DNA of 64,000 nt, taken from NCBI RefSeq assembly GCF_000012745.1, contig NC_007404.1, positions 620,001-684,000 of the forward strand, read 5' to 3'. Source of the DNA: Thiobacillus denitrificans ATCC 25259 (GTDB lineage Bacteria; Pseudomonadota; Gammaproteobacteria; Burkholderiales; Thiobacillaceae). The notes beneath the pieces are model-generated. The model did no database searches, was not told the DNA's origin, and saw only the letters and a list, made by a program, of their open reading frames with translations. Shown here piece after piece: positions 9,022-20,008 of this stretch; position 1 is the first letter of the stretch, and every line of letters begins with the position of its first letter. The position numbers and the translations under genes are program-made.

Positions 9022-10122
9022 ATGTCAGATGCATCAAAACCCGACAGCAACGAAGTCCGCGAGATCCGCATCAACCCCGTCGTGCCGGGCGAATCGGTCC
9101 TCGTTGCCACGGCGCGCAGCATGCGGCCGAAAAAGGCCGAAGAGCTCGCGCCGCGCGACACCCGCAAGCACGTCGAGACCTGCCCGTTCTGCCGCGGCAA
9201 CGAGCACAAGACGCCACCTGCGATCCTGACCTGGCCCGACACCGGGGACTGGCAGATCCGCATGGTCGAGAACCTCTACCCCGTCCTCGGCGACGACCGC
9301 GCGCAGGCGGGATTCACGTTTGGCCTGCAGCAGACGATCGACGGCTACGGCCGGCACGAGGTCATCATCGATCACTCCGAGCATGGCATCGCGGTCCAGG
9401 ACATGGCCGAGACGCATCTCGCCGCGCTGTTCGGCGTCTACCAGACGCGCATGCGCCAGCTCTTCGACTCCGACGAGCGCCTGAAATACGTGCTCGTGTT
9501 CAAGAATTTCGGCCCGGCGGCCGGGGCGTCGATCCCGCATACGCACAGCCAGGTCATCGCGATGCCCGTGGTCCCCGAAAACGTCGACGCCGAGGTCAGG
9601 AACAGCGCCACCCACTACGCCAAGCACCACCACTGCATCTTCTGCGCGCTCATCGATGAGGCGCTGACCTTCGAAGCGACGATCTACGACCGCAATTCCG
9701 GTGCGGTGCGGCGCAAGATCAACGTCGGCCAGTACGTCGTCGAGCGCGGCGAGAAGTTCATCGCCATCAAGCCGTTCGCGAGCCGCTACGAATGGGAGGT
9801 GCACATCCTGCCGCTCGCGCATCAGGCCGATTTCCTCGACGTCCGCGGCGAGGACCTCGCCGACCTCGCGCGCGTCATGAAACGCACGATGGCACGGCTC
9901 GACGCGGTCATCGGCGGCGCCCAGTACAACTTCTTCCTGCACTCGGTGCCGCACGATGCCCAGCAGGCGACGCACGCGCCGAGCTATCACTGGCACCTCG
10001 AGATTTGCCCGCGGACCTCGATCCCGACCGGCTTCGAGTTAGGGTCGGGCCTTTTCGTCAATACGATCAATCCCGAGGAGGCCGCGGAGCGGCTGCGCAG
10101 CGTCGAGCTGCCGGCGCGCTGA
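9022..10122 (+). CDS. GalT-family nucleotidyltransferase; candidate adenylylsulfate:phosphate adenylyltransferase (APAT)
   Basis: 366 residues, about 41 kDa. Belongs to the GalT branch of the histidine-triad superfamily, whose members form a covalent nucleotidyl-histidine. A zinc-type pair CPFC is at residues 54-57. The active-site region is GPAAGASIPHTHSQ with H173-T174-H175-S176-Q177; classical GalT has Pro between the two histidines. A second HHCIFC cysteine pair lies near 202-207, and HWHLEICPR is near the C-terminus. Ribosome site GAAGGAG stands before the ATG. No other Leloir-pathway gene is nearby (galU at 38040 is distant). A GalT-like protein of this size from Thiobacillus denitrificans is known as APAT (ADP sulfurylase), which converts adenylylsulfate and phosphate to ADP and sulfate. 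Family is firm; substrate is inferred. Confidence 0.85.
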   Translation: MSDASKPDSNEVREIRINPVVPGESVLVATARSMRPKKAEELAPRDTRKHVETCPFCRGNEHKTPPAILTWPDTGDWQIRMVENLYPVLGDDRAQAGFTFGLQQTIDGYGRHEVIIDHSEHGIAVQDMAETHLAALFGVYQTRMRQLFDSDERLKYVLVFKNFGPAAGASIPHTHSQVIAMPVVPENVDAEVRNSATHYAKHHHCIFCALIDEALTFEATIYDRNSGAVRRKINVGQYVVERGEKFIAIKPFASRYEWEVHILPLAHQADFLDVRGEDLADLARVMKRTMARLDAVIGGAQYNFFLHSVPHDAQQATHAPSYHWHLEICPRTSIPTGFELGSGLFVNTINPEEAAERLRSVELPAR

Positions 10123-10361
10123 GGTCTGGCGGGGGGAGCGGCGCGGCGGCGGCCGCGCGCCGCCACTTCGACTAGAATGGGAGCCGCCCCGAATTTCGTT
10201 TCCCTGCGGCTCGATGAACGCCAAGCCTGTGTTTTTTCTCTCCCCCTTCCCGCTATCGCCTGTCGGTGCACCGGGCTCGAACGTCCCGTCCGACGCCTTC
10301 GGGAGGCCAGCGGGTGATGCCCGCTCGCGGATGAAGCAGCCGCGGAGGCGGGGAATCAGCG

Positions 10362-11531
10362 TTGTTTGATCGACACCAGGGTGGGGAGCGCGTCGTTCTC
10401 GCCGCGCTCGACCTGGGTGACCCCGATTTCGCCGAGAGCATGGCCGAACTGCGGCTGCTGGCGCGCGGCGCGGGCCTCGACATTCGCGGGGAAGTCCAGG
10501 GCAGACGCAGCCGCCCCGACGCGGCTCTCTTCGTCGGGAGTGGTAAGGCCGACGAAATTGCGGCGCTGGTCGCCGCGACCGATGCCGAAGTCGTGATCTT
10601 CAACCACGAACTCTCACCGGCGCAGGAACGCAACCTAGAACGCCGGCTGCATTGCCGCGTCATCGACCGGGTCAGCCTGATTCTCGATATCTTCGCGCGG
10701 CGCGCACGCAGCGCTGAGGGCAAGCTGCAGGTCGAACTGGCCCAGTTGCAGCATCTGTCGACGCGTCTCGTGCGCGGCTGGACCCACCTCGAACGCCAGC
10801 GCGGCGGCGTCGGGATGCGCGGACCCGGCGAAAAGCAATTGGAGACCGACCGCCGCCTGATCGGAATCCGCGTCAAGGCCTTGCGCGAACGGCTCGCCAA
10901 ACTCGGCAAGCAGCGGCGGACCCAGCGTCGGTCGCGCAGTCGCCACCGCGTGCTGTCGGTCGCGCTGGTCGGCTATACCAATGCTGGCAAATCCACGCTG
11001 TTCAACGCCTTGACGCGCGCCGGCACCTACGCTGCCGACCAGCTGTTCGCCACGCTCGACACCACGACGCGGAAGATTTTCCTCCCGCGCCTGGCCGATG
11101 CCGACGAGCCGGGGAGCGGAGAAGTCGTGCTGTCCGATACCGTGGGCTTCATCACCCGTCTGCCGCACGATCTCGTCGCGGCCTTTCGCGCGACCCTCGA
11201 AGCGACGGCCGAAGCCGACCTTCTGCTGCACGTGATCGATGCCTCGAGTCCGGTCCGCGAGCGCCAGATCGAGGCGGTCGATCAGGTGTTGCGCGAGATC
11301 GGCGCCGACGCCGTGCCACAGCTCAGGGTCTACAACAAACTCGATCTGACGGCCGCCGCGCCGGGCGTCGGGCGCGATGAGTATGATAGACTGCAGAGCG
11401 TTTATGTGTCCGCGCAAACCGGCGCCGGGCTTGAACTTTTACGCGATGCCCTGTCAGAAACGCTGCTCGCGGCACGCGAAACGGGTGCATCGGAAACGCC
11501 TTCTTCCCCATCCACAGTTCACTCTGCATAA
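10362..11531 (+). CDS. hflX: HflX, ribosome-rescue GTPase
   Basis: GTPase that splits stalled or heat-damaged 70S ribosomes. 389 residues. The N-terminal HflX domain (about 1-190) has the glycine-rich signature RGPGEKQLETDRR. The G domain has P-loop GYTNAGKST, the switch DTTTRKI, DTVGFITRLP and NKLD. Start is TTG at 10362, giving the family-typical opening LFDRHQGGERVVLAALDLG; an in-frame stop at 10332 and a GGAGG ribosome site before it support this choice. hflK follows 6 bp downstream. hfq, the usual upstream partner, is absent here. Confidence 0.96.
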   Translation: MFDRHQGGERVVLAALDLGDPDFAESMAELRLLARGAGLDIRGEVQGRRSRPDAALFVGSGKADEIAALVAATDAEVVIFNHELSPAQERNLERRLHCRVIDRVSLILDIFARRARSAEGKLQVELAQLQHLSTRLVRGWTHLERQRGGVGMRGPGEKQLETDRRLIGIRVKALRERLAKLGKQRRTQRRSRSRHRVLSVALVGYTNAGKSTLFNALTRAGTYAADQLFATLDTTTRKIFLPRLADADEPGSGEVVLSDTVGFITRLPHDLVAAFRATLEATAEADLLLHVIDASSPVRERQIEAVDQVLREIGADAVPQLRVYNKLDLTAAAPGVGRDEYDRLQSVYVSAQTGAGLELLRDALSETLLAARETGASETPSSPSTVHSA

Positions 11532-11537
11532 CAACAT

Positions 11538-12725
11538 ATGGCCTGGAACGACCCGCAATGGGGCAACAAGGGCAACCGCAACAACAGCGGTCCGCCCGAT
11601 CTGGACGAGCTTTGGCGGCGCCTGAACCAGCGCCTCGGCGGCATGTTCGGCAACCGCTCGCCGCGCGGAGGCGGGGGCGGCGACGGCCTGCCTTCCAACA
11701 TGCCGGGGGGCGGCAACTTCGTCGGACTGCTCATCGGCGCGCTGGTGATGATCTGGATCGCGAGCGGGTTCTACATCGTCGACACCGGCCAGCGCGGCGT
11801 CGTCCTCCGCTTCGGCAAGTACGTCGAGACGACCGACCCGGGACCGCGCTGGCATCTGCCGTGGCCGATCGAATCGCGCGAGATGGTCAACGTCGACCAG
11901 GTGCGTACGGTCGAGATCGGCTATCGCAACAACGTCCGCAGCAAGGTGCTCAAGGAGTCGCTGATGCTGACCGACGACGAGAACATCATCGATCTGCAGT
12001 TCGCGGTGCAGTACATTCTCAAGGACCCGCAGGATTTCCTCTTCATCAACCGCGCCCCCGAAGACACGGTGCTGCAGGTTGCGGAAACCGCGATGCGCGA
12101 AATCGTCGGCAAGAACAAGATGGACTACGTGCTGTACGAAGGCCGGGCGGACATCGCCGCGCGCGCCAAGCTGCTGATGCAGCAGATACTCGACCGCTAC
12201 AAGACCGGCATCAGCATCAGCCAGGTGACGCTGCAGAACATCCAGCCGCCCGAGCAGGTGCAGGCCGCGTTCGACGACGCCGTCAAAGCGGGCCAGGACC
12301 GCGAGCGCCTGAAGAACGAAGCCGAGGCGTATTCGAACGACGTCGTTCCGCGCGCCCGCGGCCTTGCCTCGCGCCTCAAGGAGGAAGCCGAAGGCTACAA
12401 GCTCGCGGTAATCGCCAACGCCCAGGGTGAGGCGAGCCGCTTCGCGCAGATACTCGACGAATACCAGAAGGCGCCGCAAGTGACGCGCCAGCGGCTCTAC
12501 CTCGACACCATGCAGACCGTCATGAACAACAGCAGCAAAGTGCTCGTCGACCAGAAGGGCGGCAACAGCCTGTTGTATCTGCCGCTCGACAAGTTGCAGC
12601 AGATTGTCGGCCAGCCCGGCAGTGCGCTGCCCGAAGCCTTGGGATCGCCGACCGCGGCGCCGCCCGCGGCGGCTGCGCGTACGCGCGACAGCCTGGGCGG
12701 ACGTGACCGGGAGGAGCGGCCATGA
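11538..12725 (+). CDS. hflK: HflK, SPFH-domain regulator of FtsH protease
   Basis: Inner-membrane SPFH/band-7 protein forming, with HflC, the cage around the FtsH protease. 395 residues: a Gly/Asn/Arg-rich cytoplasmic N-terminus, a transmembrane helix near residues 56-76 (FVGLLIGALVMIWIASGFYI), then the band-7 domain (TGQRGVVLRFGKYVETTDPG ... AETAMREIVGK) and an Ala/Pro-rich C-terminus. No strong Shine-Dalgarno is visible before the ATG, suggesting coupling with hflX. Overlaps hflC by 4 bp. Confidence 0.97.
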   Translation: MAWNDPQWGNKGNRNNSGPPDLDELWRRLNQRLGGMFGNRSPRGGGGGDGLPSNMPGGGNFVGLLIGALVMIWIASGFYIVDTGQRGVVLRFGKYVETTDPGPRWHLPWPIESREMVNVDQVRTVEIGYRNNVRSKVLKESLMLTDDENIIDLQFAVQYILKDPQDFLFINRAPEDTVLQVAETAMREIVGKNKMDYVLYEGRADIAARAKLLMQQILDRYKTGISISQVTLQNIQPPEQVQAAFDDAVKAGQDRERLKNEAEAYSNDVVPRARGLASRLKEEAEGYKLAVIANAQGEASRFAQILDEYQKAPQVTRQRLYLDTMQTVMNNSSKVLVDQKGGNSLLYLPLDKLQQIVGQPGSALPEALGSPTAAPPAAAARTRDSLGGRDREERP

Positions 12726-13603
12726 GCAGGAATATTGGTACGCTGCTGATCGCGCTGGTCGTGGCGCTGGTGATCCTGAGCGGAAGCATGTACACGGTCG
12801 ACCAGCGGCAGAACGCGCTGGTGTTCCAACTCGGTGAAGTGGTGGCGGTGAAGAAGACGCCGGGCCTTTATTTCAAGCTGCCGCTCGTGCAGAACGTGCG
12901 CTATTTCGATACGCGCATCCTCACGCTCGACTCGGCCGATCCCGAACGTTTCATTACCTCGGAAAAGAAAAACGTCCTCGTCGATTCGTTCATCAAATGG
13001 CGCGTCTTCGATGCCAAGCAGTTTTACGTGTCGGTCGGCGGCGACGAGATGCGGGCGCAGATCCGGCTTAATCAGACGGTCAACGACGGGCTGCGCGCCG
13101 AGTTCGGCAAACGCACGGTCAACGAGGTCGTTTCGGGACGCCGCGAGGAGATCATGAGCATCATCCGCGCCAAGGCCGATACCGACGCGCGCAAGATCGG
13201 CGTGCAGGTGGTCGACGTCCGCATCAAGCGCGTCGACCTGCCCGAAAGCGTTTCGGAAAACGTCTATCGGCGGATGGAAGCCGAGCGCAAGCAGGTCGCC
13301 AACGAACTGCGTTCGACCGGTGCGGCCGAAGCCGAAAAGATCAAGGCCGACGCCGACAAGCAGAAAGACGTGATCGTCGCCGAAGCGTATCGGGACGCGC
13401 AGCGAGTGAAGGGTGAAGGTGACGCCAGAGCGGCCTCGGTGTACGCCGCGGCCTATGGCAGGAACCCCGAGTTCTATGCGTTCTACCGCAGCATGCAGGC
13501 CTATCGCGACAGCTTCAAGAACAAGAGCGACGTACTGGTGCTCGATCCCAGCGCCGACTTCTTCAAGTACATGAAGAACCCGCGGGCGTCCGGCGCGCAG
13601 TGA
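12722..13603 (+). CDS. hflC: HflC, SPFH-domain partner of HflK
   Basis: 293 residues, the second SPFH subunit of the HflKC-FtsH complex. An N-terminal transmembrane helix at about 5-24 (TLLIALVVALVILSGSMYTV) is followed by the band-7 domain (VDQRQNALVFQLGEVV ... RREEIMSIIRAKAD). A helical coiled-coil part comes next (RRMEAERKQVANELRSTGAAE) and then FYAFYRSMQAYRDSF, typical of HflC. Start ATG overlaps the hflK stop; the stop overlaps the GTG start of the next small gene. Confidence 0.97.
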   Translation: MSRNIGTLLIALVVALVILSGSMYTVDQRQNALVFQLGEVVAVKKTPGLYFKLPLVQNVRYFDTRILTLDSADPERFITSEKKNVLVDSFIKWRVFDAKQFYVSVGGDEMRAQIRLNQTVNDGLRAEFGKRTVNEVVSGRREEIMSIIRAKADTDARKIGVQVVDVRIKRVDLPESVSENVYRRMEAERKQVANELRSTGAAEAEKIKADADKQKDVIVAEAYRDAQRVKGEGDARAASVYAAAYGRNPEFYAFYRSMQAYRDSFKNKSDVLVLDPSADFFKYMKNPRASGAQ

Positions 13604-13788
13604 GCGGCATCGACTGGCTGGCGGCTGCCGGGCTGTTGCTTCTGCTCGAAGGTCTCCTGCCGTTCGCCGCGCCGGCGCTCTGGCGCGAGGGTTTCAGCAG
13701 GATGCTGGCACTGCGCGACGGTCAGCTGCGTTTCATTGGAGCCACCTCGATGCTGGGTGGCGTTTTTTTGTTGATGTTGTCGAATTGA
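13600..13788 (+). CDS. DUF2065 family small membrane protein (YjeT-like)
   Basis: 62-residue protein made essentially of two hydrophobic helices: about 4-24 (DWLAAAGLLLLLEGLLPFAA) and 42-60 (LRFIGATSMLGGVFLLML). The motif LLLEGLLPF and a C-terminal glycine-rich helix are the marks of DUF2065 (E. coli YjeT). Function unknown. It is regularly placed behind hflC in proteobacteria. Start is GTG, overlapping the hflC stop by 4 bp; hisZ follows after 1 bp. Confidence 0.85.
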   Translation: MSGIDWLAAAGLLLLLEGLLPFAAPALWREGFSRMLALRDGQLRFIGATSMLGGVFLLMLSN

Positions 13789-13789
13789 A

Positions 13790-16068
<2,279 letters not shown>

Positions 16069-16091
16069 TGGCTAGAATAGAGTCCGAAAAA

Positions 16092-16122
16092 GTAAAAAGC
16101 CGACACGAGGTCGGCTTTTTAC
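16092..16122. terminator. Bidirectional Rho-independent terminator between purA and tRNA-Leu
   Basis: Perfect 13-bp inverted repeat: left arm 16092-16104 (GTAAAAAGCCGAC), 5-nt loop 16105-16109, right arm 16110-16122 (GTCGGCTTTTTAC). The A-run on one side and T-run on the other make it work in both directions, ending purA from the left and the tRNA-Leu transcript from the right. Confidence 0.9.
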
Positions 16123-16132
16123 TTGCAGCGTC

Positions 16133-16220
16133 TGGTGCCCAGAAGAGGACTCGAACCTCCACAGTGTTGCCACCGCTAGGACCTGAACCTAGTGCGTCTA
16201 CCAATTCCGCCATCTGGGCA
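16133..16220 (-). tRNA. tRNA-Leu (anticodon CAG)
   Basis: Read on the minus strand the gene starts TGCCCAGATGGCGGAATTGG and ends CTGGGCACCA. The 7-bp acceptor stem is TGCCCAG/CTGGGCA. The anticodon arm CTAGG-TTCAGGT-CCTAG gives anticodon CAG. A long variable arm of leucine type follows, then the T arm GAGG-TTCGAGT-CCTC. The CCA end (16133-16135) is encoded. 88 nt including CCA. It is transcribed away from rnr and towards purA, terminating at the shared hairpin. Confidence 0.98.
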
Positions 16221-16268
16221 TGAAGGCGCGCATTTTAGAGAGCCATAAATCAATTGTCAACGAAGAAG

Positions 16269-18545
16269 ATGTCTTCCAGTAAATCACGCAGCCGCGGCGC
16301 GAAACACCAGGTCCCCGCGATCCGTCTCGCCGATCCGTTCTATGCGCGCGAAACCGAGCGCTACGAATCACCGCTTCCGAGCCGCGAGTACATCCTGCAA
16401 CTGCTGAGCGACGCGGGCTGCCCGCTCGACGTCGACGCGTTCGCCGAACAGCTCCAGATCACCGAAGCCGAGCGCGACTTGTTCCAGCGCCGTCTCGGCG
16501 CGATGCAGCGCGACGGCCAGCTGATGCTGAACCGCAAGCGCCAGCTCTGCCTGCCCGACAAGCTCGATCTGATCAAGGGCCGCGTCGAGGGTCACCCTGA
16601 CGGCTTCGGCTTCGTCGTTCCCGAGGAAGGCGGCGACGACCTCTTCCTCTCGCCCAAGGAAATGCATCGCGTGCTGCACGGCGACAAGGTGCTCGTGCGC
16701 GTCGCCGGCTTCGACCGCCGCGGGCGGCGCGAGGCCAAGATCGTCGAGGTGCTCGAGCACGTCAACAAATTCGTCGTCGGCCGTTACTACCTCGAGGGCG
16801 GGGTCGGCTTCCTGATCGCCGAAAACCGCCGTATCAACCAGGACATCCTGGTGCCGCCCGAAAACGCGGGGAACGCCAAGTCCGGCCAGGTGGTGACGGT
16901 CGAGATCGTCAGCCAGCCCGGCGCGCACAACGAGGCCGTCGGCCGGGTCACCGAAGTGCTCGGCAGTTTCACCGGCCCCGGCATGGAAATCGAGATCGCG
17001 TTGCGCAAGCACGATCTGCCCTACGTCTTCCCACCCGAGGTCGAAGCGCAGGCGTCGAAGTTGCCGAACAAGGTGCTGAAAAAGGATCTTGCCGGGCGCG
17101 AGGACATCCGCCAGCTGCCGCTCGTCACGATCGACGGCGAGACCGCCCGCGACTTCGATGACGCCGTCTACTGCGAACCGCTCGGGCGCAGCGGCTACCG
17201 CCTGGTCGTCGCGATCGCCGATGTCAGCCATTACGTTCATCCGCGCGACGCGCTCGACAGCGAGGGCTTCAACCGCGGCAACTCGGTCTACTTCCCGCGC
17301 CGCGTCATTCCGATGCTGCCCGAGGCGCTGTCGAACGGCCTGTGCTCGCTCAACCCCGAGGTCGACCGCCTGTCGATGGTCTGCGACATGCGCATCACGA
17401 CCGCCGGCAACATCAAGGAATACCGCTTCTATCCGGCGGTCATCCATTCGCACGCGCGCCTGACCTACAACCAGGTGTGGGACTGGCTCTCCGGCGCTGC
17501 CAAGCCGGAAAAGAAACACGCCGCGCTGATGCCGCACCTCGAAGCGCTCGACAAACTGTTCCGCACGCTGCTCAAGGCGCGCGCCAAGCGCGGCGCGATC
17601 GATTTCGGCTCGACCGAGACGCAGATCGTTTTCGACGACAACGGCAAGATCAAGGAGATCGTGCCGGTGATCCGCAACGATGCCCATCGCATCATCGAGG
17701 AATGCATGCTTGCGGCCAACGTCTGCGCGTCTGACTTCCTGCACGAGAACAAGCAGCCCGCCCTGTTCCGCGTGCACGAGGGGCCGACGCCCGAAAAGCT
17801 GACTGCGCTGCGCGGCTTTCTGGCGGAATTCGGTCTCGATCTCGGCGGCGGCGACAAGCCACACGCCAAGGATTACGCCGCGCTGCTCGAAAACATCAAG
17901 GACCGGCCGGACCACGGCCTGCTGCAGACCGTCATGCTGCGCTCGCTCAGGCAGGCGATCTACAGCCCCGACAACAAGGGCCACTTCGGCCTGGCCTACG
18001 AGGCCTACACCCATTTCACCTCGCCGATCCGGCGCTATCCTGACCTGCTGGTGCACCGTGGCATCAAGGCCGTGCTCAACGGCGAGAAACTGCCGGCCAA
18101 GGGCCTCGCGGAAATCGGCGCCCACTGCTCGATGACCGAACGCCGCGCCGACGACGCGACGCGCGACGTCGACGCCTGGCTCAAGACCTACTTCATGCAG
18201 GACCGCATCGGCGACGAATACGACGGCACCGTCAGCGCGGTGACGAGCTTCGGCATGTTCGTCGCGATCGACGAGATTTTCATCGAGGGCCTCGTCCACG
18301 TCTCGGAGCTCGGCCAGGATTACTTCCACTACGACCAGGCCAAGCACATGATGCTCGGCGAACGGACCGGAAAAAGATATCGGCTCGGCGACCGCGTGCG
18401 CATCAAGGTGATGCGCGCCGACATCGAGACCAGCAAGATCGACTTCAGCCTCGTCGAGACGATCGAGACTGCGACCCAGCCCGAGGAGAGCGTCGCGCCG
18501 AAGAAGAAACGCAGCAAGACACGCGGCGGCGGCAAGAAGAAATGA
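16269..18545 (+). CDS. rnr: Ribonuclease R
   Basis: Processive 3'-5' exoribonuclease of the RNase II superfamily that degrades structured RNA. About 758 residues from the ATG at 16269; a TTG at 16254 in frame would add five residues, but ATG after GAAGAAG is preferred. Domain order: winged-helix N-terminus (about 30-90), cold-shock domains (GRVEGHPDGFGFVVPEEGGDDLFL), the RNB catalytic core with DGETARDFDDAVY, GLAYEAYTHFTSPIRRYPDLLVHR, a C-terminal S1 domain (YDGTVSAVTSFGMFVAI ... GLVHVSEL) and a Lys-rich tail. Overlaps rlmB by 4 bp. Confidence 0.97.
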   Translation: MSSSKSRSRGAKHQVPAIRLADPFYARETERYESPLPSREYILQLLSDAGCPLDVDAFAEQLQITEAERDLFQRRLGAMQRDGQLMLNRKRQLCLPDKLDLIKGRVEGHPDGFGFVVPEEGGDDLFLSPKEMHRVLHGDKVLVRVAGFDRRGRREAKIVEVLEHVNKFVVGRYYLEGGVGFLIAENRRINQDILVPPENAGNAKSGQVVTVEIVSQPGAHNEAVGRVTEVLGSFTGPGMEIEIALRKHDLPYVFPPEVEAQASKLPNKVLKKDLAGREDIRQLPLVTIDGETARDFDDAVYCEPLGRSGYRLVVAIADVSHYVHPRDALDSEGFNRGNSVYFPRRVIPMLPEALSNGLCSLNPEVDRLSMVCDMRITTAGNIKEYRFYPAVIHSHARLTYNQVWDWLSGAAKPEKKHAALMPHLEALDKLFRTLLKARAKRGAIDFGSTETQIVFDDNGKIKEIVPVIRNDAHRIIEECMLAANVCASDFLHENKQPALFRVHEGPTPEKLTALRGFLAEFGLDLGGGDKPHAKDYAALLENIKDRPDHGLLQTVMLRSLRQAIYSPDNKGHFGLAYEAYTHFTSPIRRYPDLLVHRGIKAVLNGEKLPAKGLAEIGAHCSMTERRADDATRDVDAWLKTYFMQDRIGDEYDGTVSAVTSFGMFVAIDEIFIEGLVHVSELGQDYFHYDQAKHMMLGERTGKRYRLGDRVRIKVMRADIETSKIDFSLVETIETATQPEESVAPKKKRSKTRGGGKKK

Positions 18546-19306
18546 GCGAGAAGCCTGCCGAAAGACTCATCTACGGTTTCCATGCCGTGCTCGCCCGGCT
18601 CCGGCACGATCCGGCGGGCGTGCTCGAAATCTACCTCGATCTCACGCGGCGTGACGCCCGCGCCCGCGATCTCGTGCATCAGGCGCGCGACAGCGGAGTC
18701 AAGCTCGCCCAGGTCGAGGCCGACCGTCTCGGGCGCCTGGTCGGCAAGGCCGCCAAGCACCAGGGCGTCGTCGCCCGCGTCAAGCCGGTCGCGCTGACGC
18801 ACTCGCTCGACGAAGTGCTCGAAAGCATCGAAGGCCCGCCGCTTCTCGTCATCCTCGACGGCGTCACGGATCCGCACAACCTCGGCGCGATCCTGCGCTC
18901 GGCCGACGCCTTCGGCGCGCATGCCGTCATCGCGCCGAAGGACAACGCGGTCGGCATCAACGCCACGGTCGAGAAGGTCGCCTCGGGCGCGGCGGACACC
19001 GTCCCCTACCTCATGGTGACCAACCTCGCGCGCACGATCGAGGAGTTGAAGGAACACGACATCTGGGTCATCGCGGCCGACATGGACGGCGAGCAGCCGC
19101 TGTCCGGCATCGACGTCAGGAGCGGCGTCGCATGGGTGCTCGGCGCCGAGGGCGCGGGCATCCGCCGCCTGGTCAAGCAGCGTTGCGATCAGGTCGCGCG
19201 CATCCCCATCGGCGGCACGGTCGAGAGCCTCAACGTGTCGGTCTCGGCGGCGCTCTGCCTGTACGAGACCGCCCGGCAACGAGGACACGCGTCGACGCGG
19301 CAGTAG
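18542..19306 (+). CDS. rlmB: RlmB, 23S rRNA Gm2251 2'-O-methyltransferase
   Basis: SPOUT-class methyltransferase modifying G2251 in the ribosomal P-loop. 254 residues: N-terminal L30e-like substrate domain (YGFHAVLARLRH) and C-terminal knotted SpoU domain with motif 1 DGVTDPHNLGAILRSADAFG, motif 2 VLGAEGAGIRRL and motif 3 IPIGGTVESLNVSVSAAL. rnr-rlmB coupling by an ATGA overlap is the classical arrangement. A second SpoU-type gene lies at 24382-25164. Confidence 0.95.
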   Translation: MSEKPAERLIYGFHAVLARLRHDPAGVLEIYLDLTRRDARARDLVHQARDSGVKLAQVEADRLGRLVGKAAKHQGVVARVKPVALTHSLDEVLESIEGPPLLVILDGVTDPHNLGAILRSADAFGAHAVIAPKDNAVGINATVEKVASGAADTVPYLMVTNLARTIEELKEHDIWVIAADMDGEQPLSGIDVRSGVAWVLGAEGAGIRRLVKQRCDQVARIPIGGTVESLNVSVSAALCLYETARQRGHASTRQ

Positions 19307-19452
19307 ACGGCGGCAGCTGCGCCGTCGCGCGGGGGCAGTCCTCCGATTCCGACTCCAAAAACGGACTATGTTGAAAGCTTGTCCGGCTCGTCAAACGAAG
19401 TCCGGGGTCGGACCCTGTGCCCGAAGGGCGTTCAACGTAAAGGAGAAGAGTG

Positions 19453-19986
19453 ATGCGTACCCAGTGGACGATCGCAGGGATGACGGTGCTCGCGCTCGCC
19501 GCCCCCATGGCGGCTGCGCAAGCGCCGGCGAAATCAGGTAACGCGACCGCCGCAGCGCCCAGCGATGCGGAGATGGAGAAGTATTACGCGGCGATGCAGG
19601 AACGCTACAAGAAGATGCAGGACCAGATGCAGCGCCTGAGCAAGACCCAGGATCCGAAAGAACGCCAGAAAATCCTAGAGGAGCACTGGACGACCATGCA
19701 CGAAGGCATGAACGCGATGATGGGCCGCGGAGGTATGGGGCGAGGCATGATGATGGGGGGGATGGGCATGCAGGGCGGAATGGGCCCCGGCGGAGCGATG
19801 GGGCCGGGCGGCCGCATGGGCCCGGGTGGCGGCATGGGCGCGGGAAGCGGCATGGGGCAGATGTCGCCCGAGATGATGGAACTGCGCCAGCGCCGCATGG
19901 AACAGCGCATGGACATGATGCAGATGATGATGGACCAGATGATGCAGCACCAGGGCATGAGCGGTCCAATGCCCCGCGCCAAGTAA
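19453..19986 (+). CDS. Methionine/glycine-rich secreted protein of unknown function
   Basis: 177 residues from the ATG at 19453, preceded by AAGGAG 7 nt upstream; a GTG directly before it is also possible. Signal peptide at about 1-24 (hydrophobic core MTVLALAAPMAAAQA, likely cleaved after AQA). Then comes a charged helical segment (KKMQDQMQRLSKTQ). About residues 90-135 form a Gly-Met repeat tract (GMGRGMMMGGMGMQGGMGPG and GPGGxMGPGG units), followed by a Met-rich helical C-terminus (MDMMQMMMDQMMQHQ). About 36 methionines and no cysteine in total. Not recognised; Met-rich periplasmic proteins often bind copper(I), which is inference only. A clear terminator follows. Confidence 0.85.
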   Translation: MRTQWTIAGMTVLALAAPMAAAQAPAKSGNATAAAPSDAEMEKYYAAMQERYKKMQDQMQRLSKTQDPKERQKILEEHWTTMHEGMNAMMGRGGMGRGMMMGGMGMQGGMGPGGAMGPGGRMGPGGGMGAGSGMGQMSPEMMELRQRRMEQRMDMMQMMMDQMMQHQGMSGPMPRAK

Positions 19987-20008
19987 ACTGGGCTGAACCC
20001 GAGCCATA

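Noticed and set aside
10200..10361. Possible SRP or other structured RNA
   Set aside because: The GGTCAGGTCCGGAAGG core of 4.5S RNA is absent; only a chance GAAGCAGC match.
16254..16268. TTG start for rnr five codons upstream
   Set aside because: The ATG at 16269 has a GAAGAAG ribosome site and gives the usual basic N-terminus.
19385..19430. GGGTCGGACCC-type palindrome resembling REP elements
   Set aside because: Only one copy seen in the window and no REP-associated transposase nearby.
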